Shown: piece after piece, positions 18,990-30,532 of the stretch | Numbering within the stretch: position 1 is the first letter of the stretch | Layout of the letters: each line of letters begins with the position of its first letter | Assembly: GCF_016820555.1 (NCBI RefSeq) | Contig: NZ_JADHDW010000003.1 | Coordinates: forward strand, 124,001 to 188,000 | Reading direction: 5' to 3' | DNA length: 64,000 bases | From: Bacillus sp. REN10 | Lineage (GTDB): Bacteria; Bacillota; Bacilli; Bacillales; Domibacillaceae | Program-made: the position numbers and the translations under genes | The notes under the pieces: generated by a model | The model's input: only the letters and a program-made list of their open reading frames with translations | Database searches by the model: none | What the model was told of the DNA's origin: nothing

Positions 18990-20105
18990 TTATTTAATGA
19001 AGTTAGTAGTGACCCAGTTGTCGCGGTGAATCACTTCGGCCCGCTCATTAATCGAGTACACTTTGGCTTCTGAACTGGATAAACCTTTAATTTTGTCAAG
19101 GTCGACGGAAGAATAGAATACTTGTCCTCTGCCAATGATTTCTCGTTTGCGATTTAAGACATTGACGACATCCATTGGATGAAATAAGCCTTCTACTGAT
19201 AATATACCGGCTGGCAGCAAGCTCTTTCCTTTAGAGAGAAGGGCGGTTTCCGCTCCTTCATCAATGATAATAGTTCCAGAGGTTTTCGCATGGTGAGCTA
19301 TCCACTGTTTTTTCATTTGCATATGCGATTTAAAAGGAGAGCCAATATAGGTTCCGCTGCCTTTGCCTTCAAGGATGTCTAGTAATTTATCCACTCCTTT
19401 TCCAGTTCCGACAAATACAGGGACACCAAGGGACAGTGCTTTTTCAGCGGCGATTAGCTTTGACTTCATTCCGCCTGTACCCACTGATGAACCACTGTCT
19501 CCAGCGTAACTGAGCAGCTCTTCTGTGACTTCAGGAATAAAGTGAAATCTTTTTGCTTCCGGATTAGAATTTGGGTTACTGTCATATAAGCCATCAATAT
19601 CGGTTAAAATGATTAAAGCATCCGCTTGAACAAAGCCGCTGACAAGCGCCGATAACAGATCATTGTCACCATAAGTAAGCTCCTCGATAGAAATACAGTC
19701 ATTCTCGTTAATAATCGGGATGGCCCCTGCTCGTAATAGCTCAGACATCGCTGTATAAAAATTTTGAAAGCGGCCGCGGTTGTAAAAGTCTTCTCTCGTC
19801 AACAGCATTTGAGCAACGGCTAGATGAAAAGTCGAAAACAACGAGATATATTTTTGAATCAGTAAGCTTTGACCCACAGCAGCTGATGCTTGTTTCGCCG
19901 CGACGGTTTTGGGGCGCGATGTATAGCCTAATGATTGGAATCCGGCAGCTACAGCCCCAGAAGAAACGATAATGACTTCATGGCCTTTTTGTTTCATCTT
20001 GGCGATGGCTTCCACGTGGTCCCAAACTTTTTCTTCAACAATGTTTCCTTGCTCATCGGTTAATGAGCTGCTTCCAATTTTCACAACTACTCGGTATTTC
20101 TTCAC
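18990..20105 (-). CDS. proB: Glutamate 5-kinase
   Basis: A 371-residue enzyme that phosphorylates glutamate with ATP to start proline synthesis. The amino acid kinase domain begins [14 protein letters not shown] and includes INENDCIS and the [12 protein letters not shown] block; residues about 280-360 form the C-terminal PUA domain, with GILSVEG and GRGQVFYSS. This is the full-length, PUA-containing form. It is the first gene of the proBA operon and lies behind a T-box leader, so expression should rise when proline-tRNA is uncharged. Confidence 0.97.
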   Translation of the reverse strand: MKKYRVVVKIGSSSLTDEQGNIVEEKVWDHVEAIAKMKQKGHEVIIVSSGAVAAGFQSLGYTSRPKTVAAKQASAAVGQSLLIQKYISLFSTFHLAVAQMLLTREDFYNRGRFQNFYTAMSELLRAGAIPIINENDCISIEELTYGDNDLLSALVSGFVQADALIILTDIDGLYDSNPNSNPEAKRFHFIPEVTEELLSYAGDSGSSVGTGGMKSKLIAAEKALSLGVPVFVGTGKGVDKLLDILEGKGSGTYIGSPFKSHMQMKKQWIAHHAKTSGTIIIDEGAETALLSKGKSLLPAGILSVEGLFHPMDVVNVLNRKREIIGRGQVFYSSVDLDKIKGLSSSEAKVYSINERAEVIHRDNWVTTNFIK

Positions 20106-20161
20106 AACAAATCATCCTTTTATCAAATTTGGCTAGGTGCAAATGTTTGGCCTAGAAAATG

Positions 20162-20395
20162 AAAAAAAGCATGCCCCTCCTATCCATAAAAGGACGGAGG
20201 GCATGCTGATCCGCGGTACCACCTTTTTTGGCGCAAATTGCGCCCGCTCGATCCCGTAACGAGGGAGACGGCCTATGTTTCCATAAGCGATATTACAAAG
20301 GGCAGGTTCAATTGCTTCCTGCGAGGAGCCTTACAGCCGGCGGACCCCACTCTCTGGCGCATTTCACAAATTTACTAATCCCTTTATCGTTCAAG
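20162..20395 (-). promoter_or_regulatory. T-box leader (proline) of proBA
   Basis: On the minus strand the leader contains the T-box antiterminator core GGTGGTACCGCGG (reverse of 20211-20226) and then a terminator: AGCATGCCC pairs with GGGCATGCT and a T-run follows (20162-20207). Upstream, GAA-CCT-G places a CCU proline codon (reverse of 20304-20306) where the specifier loop is expected, which suits a proline biosynthesis operon. A GAGAGT-like stem I motif lies near 20352. Uncharged tRNA-Pro would stabilise the antiterminator. Confidence 0.9.
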
Positions 20396-20451
20396 TATTC
20401 ATAATTATTACAATTATCTATAGATTTTCTGATTTGTCAAGAGCATATGGA

Positions 20452-21093
20452 TTAAACATTTTCTAAATCAACCTCTTGATCTTTAAGCAAGTCGAGAAAA
20501 TGCTTTAAAATTCTAGCTGTTAACCCCCAAATAATTTTGTCTTCATAAAAATAAAAATACTCTTCCATTTTTCGCGGCCGCCAATTGTAGTTTTCTCCTC
20601 CAATAATGAGATCAAAAGGAAAATTTTCTTCCGGCTCTACTTTGAAATGGATATGATGTTTTTTAGGCGAATGCTGAAGCAAGTAATCAAGAGGCACAGT
20701 AAATAATTGTTCCACTTCATCTTGATTTGGCTTTAGTGTCGATTCTGGTAATAAGCAACCGGCAAATGGGTAAATCATCGTGCCAAACGGAGAGACGATA
20801 AAGTCCAGTGAAAATACTTGAGTAATGTCAGAAGGATTAATACCCAGTTCTTCCGATGTTTCACGAATGGCTGTATGAAACTCACTTTTATCAAATTTTT
20901 CAATTCTTCCACCCGGAAAGCACACTTCACCTGGCTGATTTCTCATTTGCAGAGAGCGGACTTGGAACAATATATGAATCTCGCCTTCTTTTTCTACGAG
21001 CGGAAGGAGGACAGCATATTTAGAGAAGTGCTCACTGCCTAAAATGGTCGGTGTTCGCTGATGGAATTGTTTCAACAGCTGATCTGTTTTCAT
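20452..21093 (-). CDS. Nudix hydrolase, CoA pyrophosphatase type
   Basis: A 213-residue Nudix protein. The Nudix box GGRIEKFDKSEF...RETSEELGI gives the Mg-binding glutamates, and it is preceded by QPGEVCFPGG, typical of CoA diphosphatases of the NUDT7/YeaB group. These enzymes cut CoA and its derivatives to phosphopantetheine and 3',5'-ADP; activity is inferred. I use the ATG at 21091-21093 because AAGAGGAAACGT precedes it; an ATG eight codons upstream has no ribosome site. Confidence 0.85.
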   Translation of the reverse strand: MKTDQLLKQFHQRTPTILGSEHFSKYAVLLPLVEKEGEIHILFQVRSLQMRNQPGEVCFPGGRIEKFDKSEFHTAIRETSEELGINPSDITQVFSLDFIVSPFGTMIYPFAGCLLPESTLKPNQDEVEQLFTVPLDYLLQHSPKKHHIHFKVEPEENFPFDLIIGGENYNWRPRKMEEYFYFYEDKIIWGLTARILKHFLDLLKDQEVDLENV

Positions 21094-21124
21094 ACGTTTC
21101 CTCTTTTCTTTCACCATTTCTATT

Positions 21125-21153
21125 ATTATAAAACAATTGCATACATTTGTGAA
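21125..21153 (-). promoter_or_regulatory. Sigma-A promoter of the Nudix gene
   Basis: On the minus strand TTCACA (reverse of 21148-21153) and TATAAT (reverse of 21125-21130) are exactly 17 bp apart and point at the Nudix gene. Confidence 0.6.
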
Positions 21154-21206
21154 AAAAATGAGACGTTCCCAAATGCTCTATACGAAAAGAAGAAGAGCCG
21201 GTAAAG

Positions 21207-21244
21207 AAACAGACAGCTAGAGAAGGAGATCTCTAGCTGTCTGT

Positions 21245-21246
<2 letters not shown>
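21207..21246 (-). terminator. Hairpin after the thiC-linked small gene
   Basis: AAACAGACAGCTAGAGA at 21207-21223 is the reverse complement of TCTCTAGCTGTCTGTTT at 21230-21246, a perfect 17-bp stem. Its outer end overlaps the TAA of the small gene. The T-run after it on the minus strand is short, so termination strength is uncertain. Confidence 0.65.
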
Positions 21247-23398
<2,152 letters not shown>

Positions 23399-23512
23399 AA
23401 CATATTCAATTTACTCCTTCACTCTATACCAATTTTAATGCATTGTAAAGAAAAAATTCCAAAATATACAATGAGCTGGTATAATGTTCTGTAAAATTTG
23501 GAGGTGCTTTCA

Positions 23513-24076
23513 TTGAACCCATTATTAATCGATTTTCCAACTGAATTTTTTACTGACAGATTGCATATTCGTCTGCCTTTACCGGGAGATGGAAAAGCAG
23601 TATATGAAGCCATTCAAGCTTCGTTGCATGAAATGAAGCCATGGCTGCCGTTTGTTCATGATGAGCAATCGCTTGAAGGAGCAGAAGCGAACGTGAGAGA
23701 AGCCTATGCAAAATTTATCGCTCGTGAAGATTTAAGGTTGCATATTTTTGATAAAGAAACGGGGCAGTTCATCGGTTCTTCCGGCTTGCATCGGATCGAT
23801 TGGAAGGTTCGCAAATTTGAAATTGGCTATTGGGTCAACACGAAATTTTCAGGGCGTGGCTATATGACAGAAGCAGTGGAAGCAATCACTGCTTTTGCTT
23901 TTGAACATTTACAAGCTAATCGAGTAGAGATCAGATGCGATACTAACAATAAAAGAAGCCGTGCTATTGCTGAAAAACTGCAATTTACTCTTGAGGGTGT
24001 ATTAAGAAAAGAGCAGTTATCAGCGGATAGCACTCAAATAAGAGACATGTGCATTTATGCTCGAATAAGTAAATAA
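23513..24076 (+). CDS. GNAT N-acetyltransferase (RimJ/RimL type)
   Basis: A 187-residue acetyltransferase. The acetyl-CoA binding core is visible as FEIGYWVNTKFSGRGYMTEA, and the C-terminal RVEIRCDTNNKRSRAIAEKL block is typical of ribosomal-protein or small-molecule acetyltransferases of the RimJ/RimL group. I use the TTG at 23513 because GGAGGTG lies six bases before it; a TTG at 23498 would overlap that site. A TATAAT at 23480-23485 is a plausible -10 box. The acceptor substrate cannot be told from sequence. Confidence 0.8.
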   Translation: MNPLLIDFPTEFFTDRLHIRLPLPGDGKAVYEAIQASLHEMKPWLPFVHDEQSLEGAEANVREAYAKFIAREDLRLHIFDKETGQFIGSSGLHRIDWKVRKFEIGYWVNTKFSGRGYMTEAVEAITAFAFEHLQANRVEIRCDTNNKRSRAIAEKLQFTLEGVLRKEQLSADSTQIRDMCIYARISK

Positions 24077-24187
24077 AAAAGCTGCTTTCAAAATCATTAC
24101 GATTCATGTCTTTCTCTTGTCTATCGAGATTATTGTCGGAAAAACTCATCATTTGTTGAACGGTTTTTGCTGAAAAAATAAGAATAT

Positions 24188-24194
24188 TTCGACA
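24188..24194 (-). promoter_or_regulatory. Candidate Spo0A box upstream of the sensor kinase
   Basis: TTCGACA on the plus strand is TGTCGAA on the minus strand, a perfect match to the Spo0A-box core, 28 bases before the kinase start codon. The gene resembles sporulation kinases that phosphorylate Spo0F/Spo0A, so feedback control is plausible. Confidence 0.4.
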
Positions 24195-24221
24195 TAGTTA
24201 TAAAGAGGGAGAGGATTTTTT

Positions 24222-26021
24222 GTGAATAATAAAGCGCTAATAAATAGAATGAATGATCGAAATATAGAATGGTTTTGGGAGCATAGCTCAGATCTAGTTT
24301 TTTCAATGAATGCGGAGGGGATTCTTTTAACAGGGAACCCTGTATTTATCGAAATGACTGGGTTAAATCCGAAAAGTGAAACGCTCTCAATATTCGACCT
24401 TTGGAACAGCAAACCGCACAAAAAAATCATGGAACTCATGAATCAAGCGGTAGAAAGTGCTAGCTCTATTTCCGCTAATGCAAGAATTCTTCATCGAACA
24501 GGTACTTTATTTGTTTATAAATGGAGCATGATGTACGATTCGCAAAGCAAGTTGTTTTATGTAATAGGTCAAAAGTTATCTGAAGTAACTGGTTGTTTAG
24601 GATGGTGTGATGCCTTTTTAACCACTACGAATGATCCTGTTTATATATTAAACCGTGAAGGTAAAATCATGAAGGTCAATGAAGCATTCGAACGAGTATA
24701 CGGCTGGAGTTTAGATGAATTGGTTGGGACAGAAGTACCAACTATTCCTTACCATTTAAGAGGGGAACGCCAAATGTTTTCAGACATGCTTCAAAGAGGC
24801 GAAGCGGTTCGCAACCATAAGACGATTCGCCAAAAAAAGGATAAATCCCTTATACATGCGGTCGTTTCAGCTACTCCTGTACTTGATATTCACGGCGAGA
24901 TGGTTGCTGTTGTAGGAGTTAGCCGAAATATTACCGATAAAGTGGAAGCAGCGCTCTTATTAGATCAAAAAGTGAAAGAGTTAAAGGAACATGAAGTGAA
25001 GTTTTTGGAGATTTCCGAAAATATAAATGAGATTTTTTGCGTGTTTGATTTTTCATTAAAAAAAGTAGTGTACATGAGTCCCTCTTATGAGAGAATACTT
25101 GGGCATTCGAAAGAAGATTTCTATAAAAATTTCAACAGTATTTATCAATTTATTCATGAAGAGGATAGAGAGATATTTAAACAATTTCTAAAGTCAGCTA
25201 ATACAGACTCGGAAGTAGAATATCGGATTTTCGATAAGGATGGTACTGTAAAGTGGTTTCGATCGAGAAAAACCCCTATTAAAGATATTCAATATCTTCA
25301 TCGGATGGTGACGGTGACGCAAGATATTTCCAGTTTAAAAGAAAAAGAGCTATTGCTAAATAAACAAGATAAGCTAGGGGCAATTGGTCAATTAGCAGCA
25401 GGAATTGCCCATGAAGTGAGAAATCCTTTAACAGCGATCAAAGGGTTTACGCAATTATGGGGGCAAGAAACTCATAATAAATATAGTGAGATTATATTAT
25501 CTGAGCTCGAGCGAATTGAGTCTATTATGCAGGAATTTTTAATGTTAGCTAAGCCGAATCAAGAAACTAAGTTCGAAGTGTATAATATTAATCAGTTAGT
25601 CAATGAAACCATTGATTTTATGCATCCGGAAGCACTGCTACATAAAGTGGAACTGATGACCGATATTTTTGAAGAATTACCGCTTGTTAAATTAGAGAAA
25701 AAACAAATAAAACAAGTGATGATTAACTTGATCAAAAATGCGATCGATTCCATGCCAAATGGCGGAAATTTATTGGTGAAAACAAAACGATTAGGAAATG
25801 AATATGTATGTATCGAGGTCATTGACGAAGGCATTGGTATTTCACCAGATCGCATTCCGCGACTTGGTGAACCTTTTTATTCTAATAAGGAAAAGGGAAC
25901 CGGTTTAGGGCTGATGGTTAGTTTTAAAATTATTGAGCATCATAAAGGGAAGATTTTATTTGAAAGTGAAGAAGAAAAAGGGACAAAAGTTTTAGTTTGC
26001 CTCCCCGTCAAACTAGAGTAG
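24222..26021 (+). CDS. PAS-domain sensor histidine kinase (sporulation-kinase type)
   Basis: A 599-residue soluble kinase without membrane segments. Three PAS-like domains occupy roughly residues 10-120, 130-245 and 265-380. The HisKA domain has the phospho-acceptor histidine near residue 397 in GIAHEVRNPLTAIKGF, and the ATPase domain has the N box NLIKNAIDSM, the G1 box DEGIGIS and the G2 box GTGLGL. No response regulator is next to it; orphan PAS kinases of this build in Bacillus feed the sporulation phosphorelay. The start is a GTG at 24222 after GGGAGAGGA. Confidence 0.85.
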   Translation: MNNKALINRMNDRNIEWFWEHSSDLVFSMNAEGILLTGNPVFIEMTGLNPKSETLSIFDLWNSKPHKKIMELMNQAVESASSISANARILHRTGTLFVYKWSMMYDSQSKLFYVIGQKLSEVTGCLGWCDAFLTTTNDPVYILNREGKIMKVNEAFERVYGWSLDELVGTEVPTIPYHLRGERQMFSDMLQRGEAVRNHKTIRQKKDKSLIHAVVSATPVLDIHGEMVAVVGVSRNITDKVEAALLLDQKVKELKEHEVKFLEISENINEIFCVFDFSLKKVVYMSPSYERILGHSKEDFYKNFNSIYQFIHEEDREIFKQFLKSANTDSEVEYRIFDKDGTVKWFRSRKTPIKDIQYLHRMVTVTQDISSLKEKELLLNKQDKLGAIGQLAAGIAHEVRNPLTAIKGFTQLWGQETHNKYSEIILSELERIESIMQEFLMLAKPNQETKFEVYNINQLVNETIDFMHPEALLHKVELMTDIFEELPLVKLEKKQIKQVMINLIKNAIDSMPNGGNLLVKTKRLGNEYVCIEVIDEGIGISPDRIPRLGEPFYSNKEKGTGLGLMVSFKIIEHHKGKILFESEEEKGTKVLVCLPVKLE

Positions 26022-26337
26022 CTGAAAAATAAACATAATCAACTCTCGGGATTGTTAAATTGACTGGCAATCCTATTTTTTTGTTTAATTTTATTAAAAT
26101 ACACTATGTGCAAAATTCAAGTAAATTTTAAAAATTTTTAAGCATCTAAAGATACAAAAGATCGTAGTCAAATCAGCACGTTTTTCATCTTTTAAAATAA
26201 TATTTTTGTAAAATTTTATTTTTTTTGAAATTACCTATTGTGTAAAGATTCTAAAAAATTGTAATATAATAAGTATATATTTATTCATTGGTGATTTTTT
26301 CTAAACAAAATCTTTATTCAGCAAGGAGTTATGCAAA
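26022..26337 (+). promoter_or_regulatory. Intergenic region: kinase terminator and aminotransferase promoter
   Basis: A short terminator stem, GGATTG (26049-26054) with CAATCC (26068-26073) and a T-run to 26082, ends the kinase gene. The rest is very AT-rich. TTGTGT followed after 18 bp by TAATAT, near 26240-26270, may be the promoter of the aminotransferase gene. AT-rich motifs around 26115-26140 resemble CodY sites only loosely. No gene is seen here. Confidence 0.5.
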
Positions 26338-27429
26338 ATGACAGAGCAAACCATTCAAGTTCAATTAAGTACTGAAAAAAAACAAAAACCAGTATCCGAT
26401 CAATTAGGATTTGGAAAAATATTTACTGATCATATGTTTGTGATGGATTATACAGCAGGAAAGGGTTGGCATGATCCTCGAATTATTCCGTATCAGCCAC
26501 TTATGTTAGATCCTGCTTCGATGATTTTTCACTATGGACAAACGGTATTTGAAGGATTAAAAGCGTATGTAACAAATGACAATCGGATTTTATTATTCCG
26601 TCCGGAAAGAAATATGCAAAGATTAAATCGTTCAAATGATCGATTATGTATTCCGGCTTTTGATGAGGAGTTGGCCTTAGAAGCATTAAAACAATTAATT
26701 TTAATTGATAAAGAGTGGATCCCTAAGGCAGAGGGAACATCACTTTACATTCGTCCCTTTATTATTGCGACAGAACCTTTCCTTGGAGTCCATGCATCAA
26801 GCCGTTATCAATTTATTATCATTCTTTCACCGGTAGGTCTATACTACAAAGAGGGAATTCAACCAGTGAAAATTTTAGTAGAAAACGAGTATGTTCGTGC
26901 GGTAGCTGGTGGAACGGGTGAAGCAAAGACAGCAGGAAACTATGCTTCAAGTTTGAAAGCACAAGAAGTAGCCAGTCAAAAAGAATATTCTCAAGTATTG
27001 TGGTTAGACGGGGTAGAGAAGAAATATATTGAAGAAGTCGGCAGCATGAACGTGTTCTTTAAAATTAACGGGGAAGTAGTGACACCGGCTTTGAATGGAA
27101 GCATTTTAGAAGGGGTAACACGCAACTCAGTTATTCAGCTGTTAAAACATTGGGGTGTACCAGTTTCAGAACGTAGAGTTTCCATGCAAGAAGTGTATGA
27201 TGCCTATAAAGCCGGACAATTAGAAGAAGCGTTCGGTACCGGAACAGCTGCTGTCATTTCTCCTATTGGAGAATTCTTCTGGAAAGATGAAAAGCTTGTA
27301 ATTAATGAAGGCGAGACAGGAGAAATCTCTAAGCGTTTGTACAAAACGATTACAGGCATTCAAAATGGAACAGAGCCAGATCCGTTCGGTTGGGTAGTAG
27401 AAGTTGACCAAAAATCTGTTGCCAAATAA
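26338..27429 (+). CDS. ilvE: Branched-chain amino acid aminotransferase
   Basis: A 363-residue fold-type IV PLP enzyme that moves the amino group between glutamate and the keto acids of leucine, isoleucine and valine. The PLP lysine is in GTGEAKTAGNYA, and FHYGQTVFEGLKAY with LYIRPF are family blocks; the length fits the large (type II) BCAT form with an extended N-terminus. It is monocistronic. An AAGGAGTT ribosome site sets the ATG at 26338. Confidence 0.93.
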   Translation: MTEQTIQVQLSTEKKQKPVSDQLGFGKIFTDHMFVMDYTAGKGWHDPRIIPYQPLMLDPASMIFHYGQTVFEGLKAYVTNDNRILLFRPERNMQRLNRSNDRLCIPAFDEELALEALKQLILIDKEWIPKAEGTSLYIRPFIIATEPFLGVHASSRYQFIIILSPVGLYYKEGIQPVKILVENEYVRAVAGGTGEAKTAGNYASSLKAQEVASQKEYSQVLWLDGVEKKYIEEVGSMNVFFKINGEVVTPALNGSILEGVTRNSVIQLLKHWGVPVSERRVSMQEVYDAYKAGQLEEAFGTGTAAVISPIGEFFWKDEKLVINEGETGEISKRLYKTITGIQNGTEPDPFGWVVEVDQKSVAK

Positions 27430-27434
27430 AATGA

Positions 27435-27476
27435 AACTTTAATCAGTGGGGGATGAAGCCCCCACTGATTAAAGTT
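27435..27476. terminator. 18-bp perfect hairpin after ilvE
   Basis: AACTTTAATCAGTGGGGG at 27435-27452 is the exact reverse complement of 27459-27476, with a six-base loop. No T-run follows on the plus strand; on the minus strand TTTCATTTTATTT follows. It probably acts as terminator or 3'-end protector. Confidence 0.6.
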
Positions 27477-27558
27477 GAACCAATCGAGCGTTTACAGGCT
27501 GTTGTTAATACGGGATAAATCATCAAAAGGCGTCTACTTGCATAAACAGCCCAAAAAT

Positions 27559-28053
27559 CTAATAGAGAATATTTACTTGTGTACCAATAGGCACGGTTTT
27601 TGCTAATTGTTCTACGTCGTGATTGTACATGCGAATGCAGCCTTTAGACACGTATTTTCCAATAGAAGCTGGATTATTCGTTCCGTGAATCCCATAAGAT
27701 TTTTTTGATAAACTCATCCACATCGTGCCGTATGGGCCACCTGGATTGGGGGACTTATTAATAATGACAAATGATCCTACAGGTGTTCGGGTGAGCATTT
27801 TTCCGACACCTACTGGATAAACTTTTAAGACCCTTCCTTGGTGCGTTAAAGTCAAGGTGCGAGCAGACAAAGAAACAGAAATTTGATAAGGAATCGTTTC
27901 AGGAGAAGGTACTCCTGGGATCACAATTTTTTGTCCAACGTGAATTCCATTTTGTCCGATCCCTGGGTTCGCTTTAATTAGTCTCGACAAGGAGACTCGA
28001 TAATCTTCGGAAATAGATTTCAATGTTTCGCCTGCTTTTACTGTATGAAACAT
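27559..28053 (-). CDS. ykuD: LysM L,D-transpeptidase YkuD
   Basis: A 164-residue enzyme that makes L,D cross-links in peptidoglycan and is close to B. subtilis YkuD. Residues 1-47 form a LysM peptidoglycan-binding domain ([20 protein letters not shown]). The YkuD catalytic domain has H123 in [10 protein letters not shown] and the nucleophile C139 in SKGCIRM. There is no classical signal peptide, as in YkuD itself. I start at the ATG at 28053, preceded by AAAGGTGG; a longer frame to 28083 has no ribosome site. Confidence 0.92.
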   Translation of the reverse strand: MFHTVKAGETLKSISEDYRVSLSRLIKANPGIGQNGIHVGQKIVIPGVPSPETIPYQISVSLSARTLTLTHQGRVLKVYPVGVGKMLTRTPVGSFVIINKSPNPGGPYGTMWMSLSKKSYGIHGTNNPASIGKYVSKGCIRMYNHDVEQLAKTVPIGTQVNILY

Positions 28054-28165
28054 GAGGATGACACCACCTTTACAAGTAACCAAATGTCATAAATGGAGAA
28101 TGAAGCGCCTTTTTCATTGATATGTCATTTGTTTATGATTTAGCCTAATAAAAAAGGAGGAACTC

Positions 28166-29407
28166 ATGTCCGCTGATCAGCGATCTTTATTCAAAAATCC
28201 TTTTGTCCGCGTGATTCTTGCTTCGGCTCTTTTTCTTCAGATCGGCATTTGGATTCGTAATTTTGCAGTGTTGCTTTTTGTAATGGAACAGACGAAAGGA
28301 GACCCTTTTGCTGTATCTATGATTTCTGTGGCAGAATTTGCCCCTATTTTTATTTTTTCTTTTATCGGTGGAACATTTGCCGATCGCTGGCGTCCGAAAA
28401 GAACGATGATTTGGTGTGATCTCCTAAGTGCTTTATCAGTATTTGCTGTTTTATTAGCATTAACGGTCAGCACTTGGAAAATGGTATTTCTAGCCATGCT
28501 TATCTCGTCTATTCTTTCGCAGTTTTCACAGCCTTCTGGTATGAAGTTGTTTAAAATGCATTTAACAGAGTCGCTCGTGCAAGCGGCGATGTCTATTTAT
28601 CAGACAATCTTTGCTGTGTTTATGATTTTAGGTCCAGCGCTTGGAACAGTTATTTATCAGAATTTTGGAATCTACACTTCTATTTTATTGACAGGAGTAG
28701 CATTTTTACTTTCAGCTCTTATGTTAGTATTTATTCCAGCGGACCAAGTGATTGATCGCTCGCAAGCATCAACAACGCTGTTACAAGAAATGAAAAGTGG
28801 GATTCAGTACGTATGGCGAAAGAAAATGCTGAAACTATTAGGTGTTTGCTTTATAGCAGCTGGTCTTGGTATCGGGTTGATCCAGCCATTAAATATTTTC
28901 CTTGTCATTGAAAGGTTGGGGCTAGAAAAAGAGAATTTGCAATGGCTATTAATGGTTAACGGTGTTGGGATGATTGTTGGTGGAGCATTAGCCATGGCAT
29001 TTTCTCAAAAGCTTCTTCCTCAAAGAATGTTACTGCTAGGGATGCTGATGAATGCTGCCGGAATTAGTGTGATTGGTATATCTACTAATTTATGGATCAC
29101 ATTAGGAGCTGAATTTATAAGCGGGTTGTTTATGCCTTGTATTCAAATTGGCATCAATACGATGATCCTGCAAAACACAGAAGGAAGTTTTATTGGCCGG
29201 GTCAATGGCATTCTCACACCACTCTTTACGGGAGCGATGGTTGTAACGATGAGCATCGCAGGCAAGCTACTTGAAATATTCAATATTGTTTCTTTATATG
29301 AAACAGCTGCTTTGTTGTTTATCGTCGGTTTATTATTCATTCTACCTTTGTATTCCATGCAAAAAGAAAGAAGTTCAAATACTGCTTCATCCGAGTCGGT
29401 TCATTAA
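28166..29407 (+). CDS. MFS transporter
   Basis: A 413-residue major facilitator protein with about twelve hydrophobic segments. The loop between helices 2 and 3 reads GGTFADRWRPKRTMIW, the MFS signature. It looks most like the EntS/MFS_3 drug or siderophore exporter group. The AAAGGAGG ribosome site precedes the ATG. It is monocistronic, with a strong two-way terminator after it; the substrate is not predictable. Confidence 0.85.
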   Translation: MSADQRSLFKNPFVRVILASALFLQIGIWIRNFAVLLFVMEQTKGDPFAVSMISVAEFAPIFIFSFIGGTFADRWRPKRTMIWCDLLSALSVFAVLLALTVSTWKMVFLAMLISSILSQFSQPSGMKLFKMHLTESLVQAAMSIYQTIFAVFMILGPALGTVIYQNFGIYTSILLTGVAFLLSALMLVFIPADQVIDRSQASTTLLQEMKSGIQYVWRKKMLKLLGVCFIAAGLGIGLIQPLNIFLVIERLGLEKENLQWLLMVNGVGMIVGGALAMAFSQKLLPQRMLLLGMLMNAAGISVIGISTNLWITLGAEFISGLFMPCIQIGINTMILQNTEGSFIGRVNGILTPLFTGAMVVTMSIAGKLLEIFNIVSLYETAALLFIVGLLFILPLYSMQKERSSNTASSESVH

Positions 29408-29428
29408 TTAACACTTTATTTGTATCAA

Positions 29429-29466
29429 ACCAATGAAAAAGGAATGTTTTCGTTCCTTTTTCATTG
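29429..29466. terminator. Two-way terminator, MFS gene and LysR gene
   Basis: CCAATGAAAAAGGAA (29429-29443) pairs exactly with TTCCTTTTTCATTGG (29452-29466). The right arm overlaps the last codons of the convergent LysR gene. Confidence 0.85.
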
Positions 29467-30399
29467 GAAAGATGATGCCATGTACGAATCTATCATCCAA
29501 CTATGCTGAATTAACTCATCGTTTTCTTTTGTTAAAAGAAGCTGAATGAACTCCTCAACAACAGGGGGAAGATAGCGGTTTTTGATTGTCATTAAATAAA
29601 TGGTTCGAAAAATAGACTCATCTTGAATCGATTTATAAATAATGTCATCGCTTCGATAGCTTTTGATTGAATTGATTGGAAGCAAGGCAATTCCAACGTT
29701 CTGCTCAATTAAACGGCAAGCCATTTCGAACCGTTCAATTTCAAATTGGACTTTTAAAGGCAAGTTGTGACGCTGAAACATTTGCAGCAAATTATCTCTC
29801 GTCTGCAATCCGTGGGTACTAACAATAAAAGCTTCTGATGCTAAGTCCTCTAAGTAAATCTGCTGATAATGAGCTAATGGATGACTTTTATTCATAGCGA
29901 CAACTAGAGGCTCGGAATATAGCTCTTGCACATGAATTAAATCTGATTTAATTTTATGATTCGAAATCACAAAATGTACATCCAGCCGATTTAAGGCTTG
30001 AATAATGCTATCTGGCGTGAGCATTTCTTTTAATTCCACTTTTAATTTAGGATGCTGCTTCGTATAGTCTGCCACCATTTTAGGAAGCCAATTTCGAACA
30101 GATTCAATTAAACCAATCGATAATTTGCCTTCCCCCATTTGTTGAATTTCCTCAATTTCCATCTCCACGTTATGCACGTGCTGAATGATCTCTAACGCTC
30201 GATTGTAAAAACGTTTTCCGGGTTCTGTTAATTCGATCCCTTTAGCTGTTCTTTCAAATAATGAAAATTTTAATTCTTCTTCTAATTTTTTTATAGAGTG
30301 ACTAAGAGAAGGTTGAGAAATGTGTAGAAGAATAGCTGCTTTTGAAATGCTTTGTTCCTGTGCCGTTACAACAAAATACTGCAATTTACGAAAATCCAT
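29461..30399 (-). CDS. LysR-family transcriptional regulator
   Basis: A 312-residue regulator with the LysR winged helix at residues 1-60 (MDFRKLQYFVVTAQEQSIS, then LLHISQPSLSHSIKKLEEEL) and an effector-binding domain after it. It is divergently transcribed from gltS across 133 bp. That arrangement is usual for LysR proteins controlling their neighbour, so glutamate or a related compound is a reasonable effector guess. Confidence 0.92.
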   Translation of the reverse strand: MDFRKLQYFVVTAQEQSISKAAILLHISQPSLSHSIKKLEEELKFSLFERTAKGIELTEPGKRFYNRALEIIQHVHNVEMEIEEIQQMGEGKLSIGLIESVRNWLPKMVADYTKQHPKLKVELKEMLTPDSIIQALNRLDVHFVISNHKIKSDLIHVQELYSEPLVVAMNKSHPLAHYQQIYLEDLASEAFIVSTHGLQTRDNLLQMFQRHNLPLKVQFEIERFEMACRLIEQNVGIALLPINSIKSYRSDDIIYKSIQDESIFRTIYLMTIKNRYLPPVVEEFIQLLLTKENDELIQHSWMIDSYMASSFQ

Positions 30400-30421
30400 A
30401 AAATTCTCCTTTTCGTTAGGT

Positions 30422-30436
30422 ATAGAAAAAAACTAT
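30422..30436. promoter_or_regulatory. LysR-type operator ATAG-N7-CTAT
   Basis: ATAG (30422-30425) and CTAT (30433-30436) are separated by seven bases, the T-N11-A dyad of LysR boxes. It lies 23 bp upstream of the regulator start in the LysR-gltS intergenic region. Confidence 0.55.
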
Positions 30437-30532
30437 ATTAGTATCGAAATGTAGTATTAGAATATATATATTATATTTTGTATACTATACTATGGCAAAC
30501 GCTTACAGCAAGAATAAATAAGGAGTGTTTAT

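Noticed and set aside
26100-26240. Possible CodY sites upstream of ilvE
   Set aside because: The region is so AT-rich that partial matches are expected by chance; none matches the 15-base consensus well.
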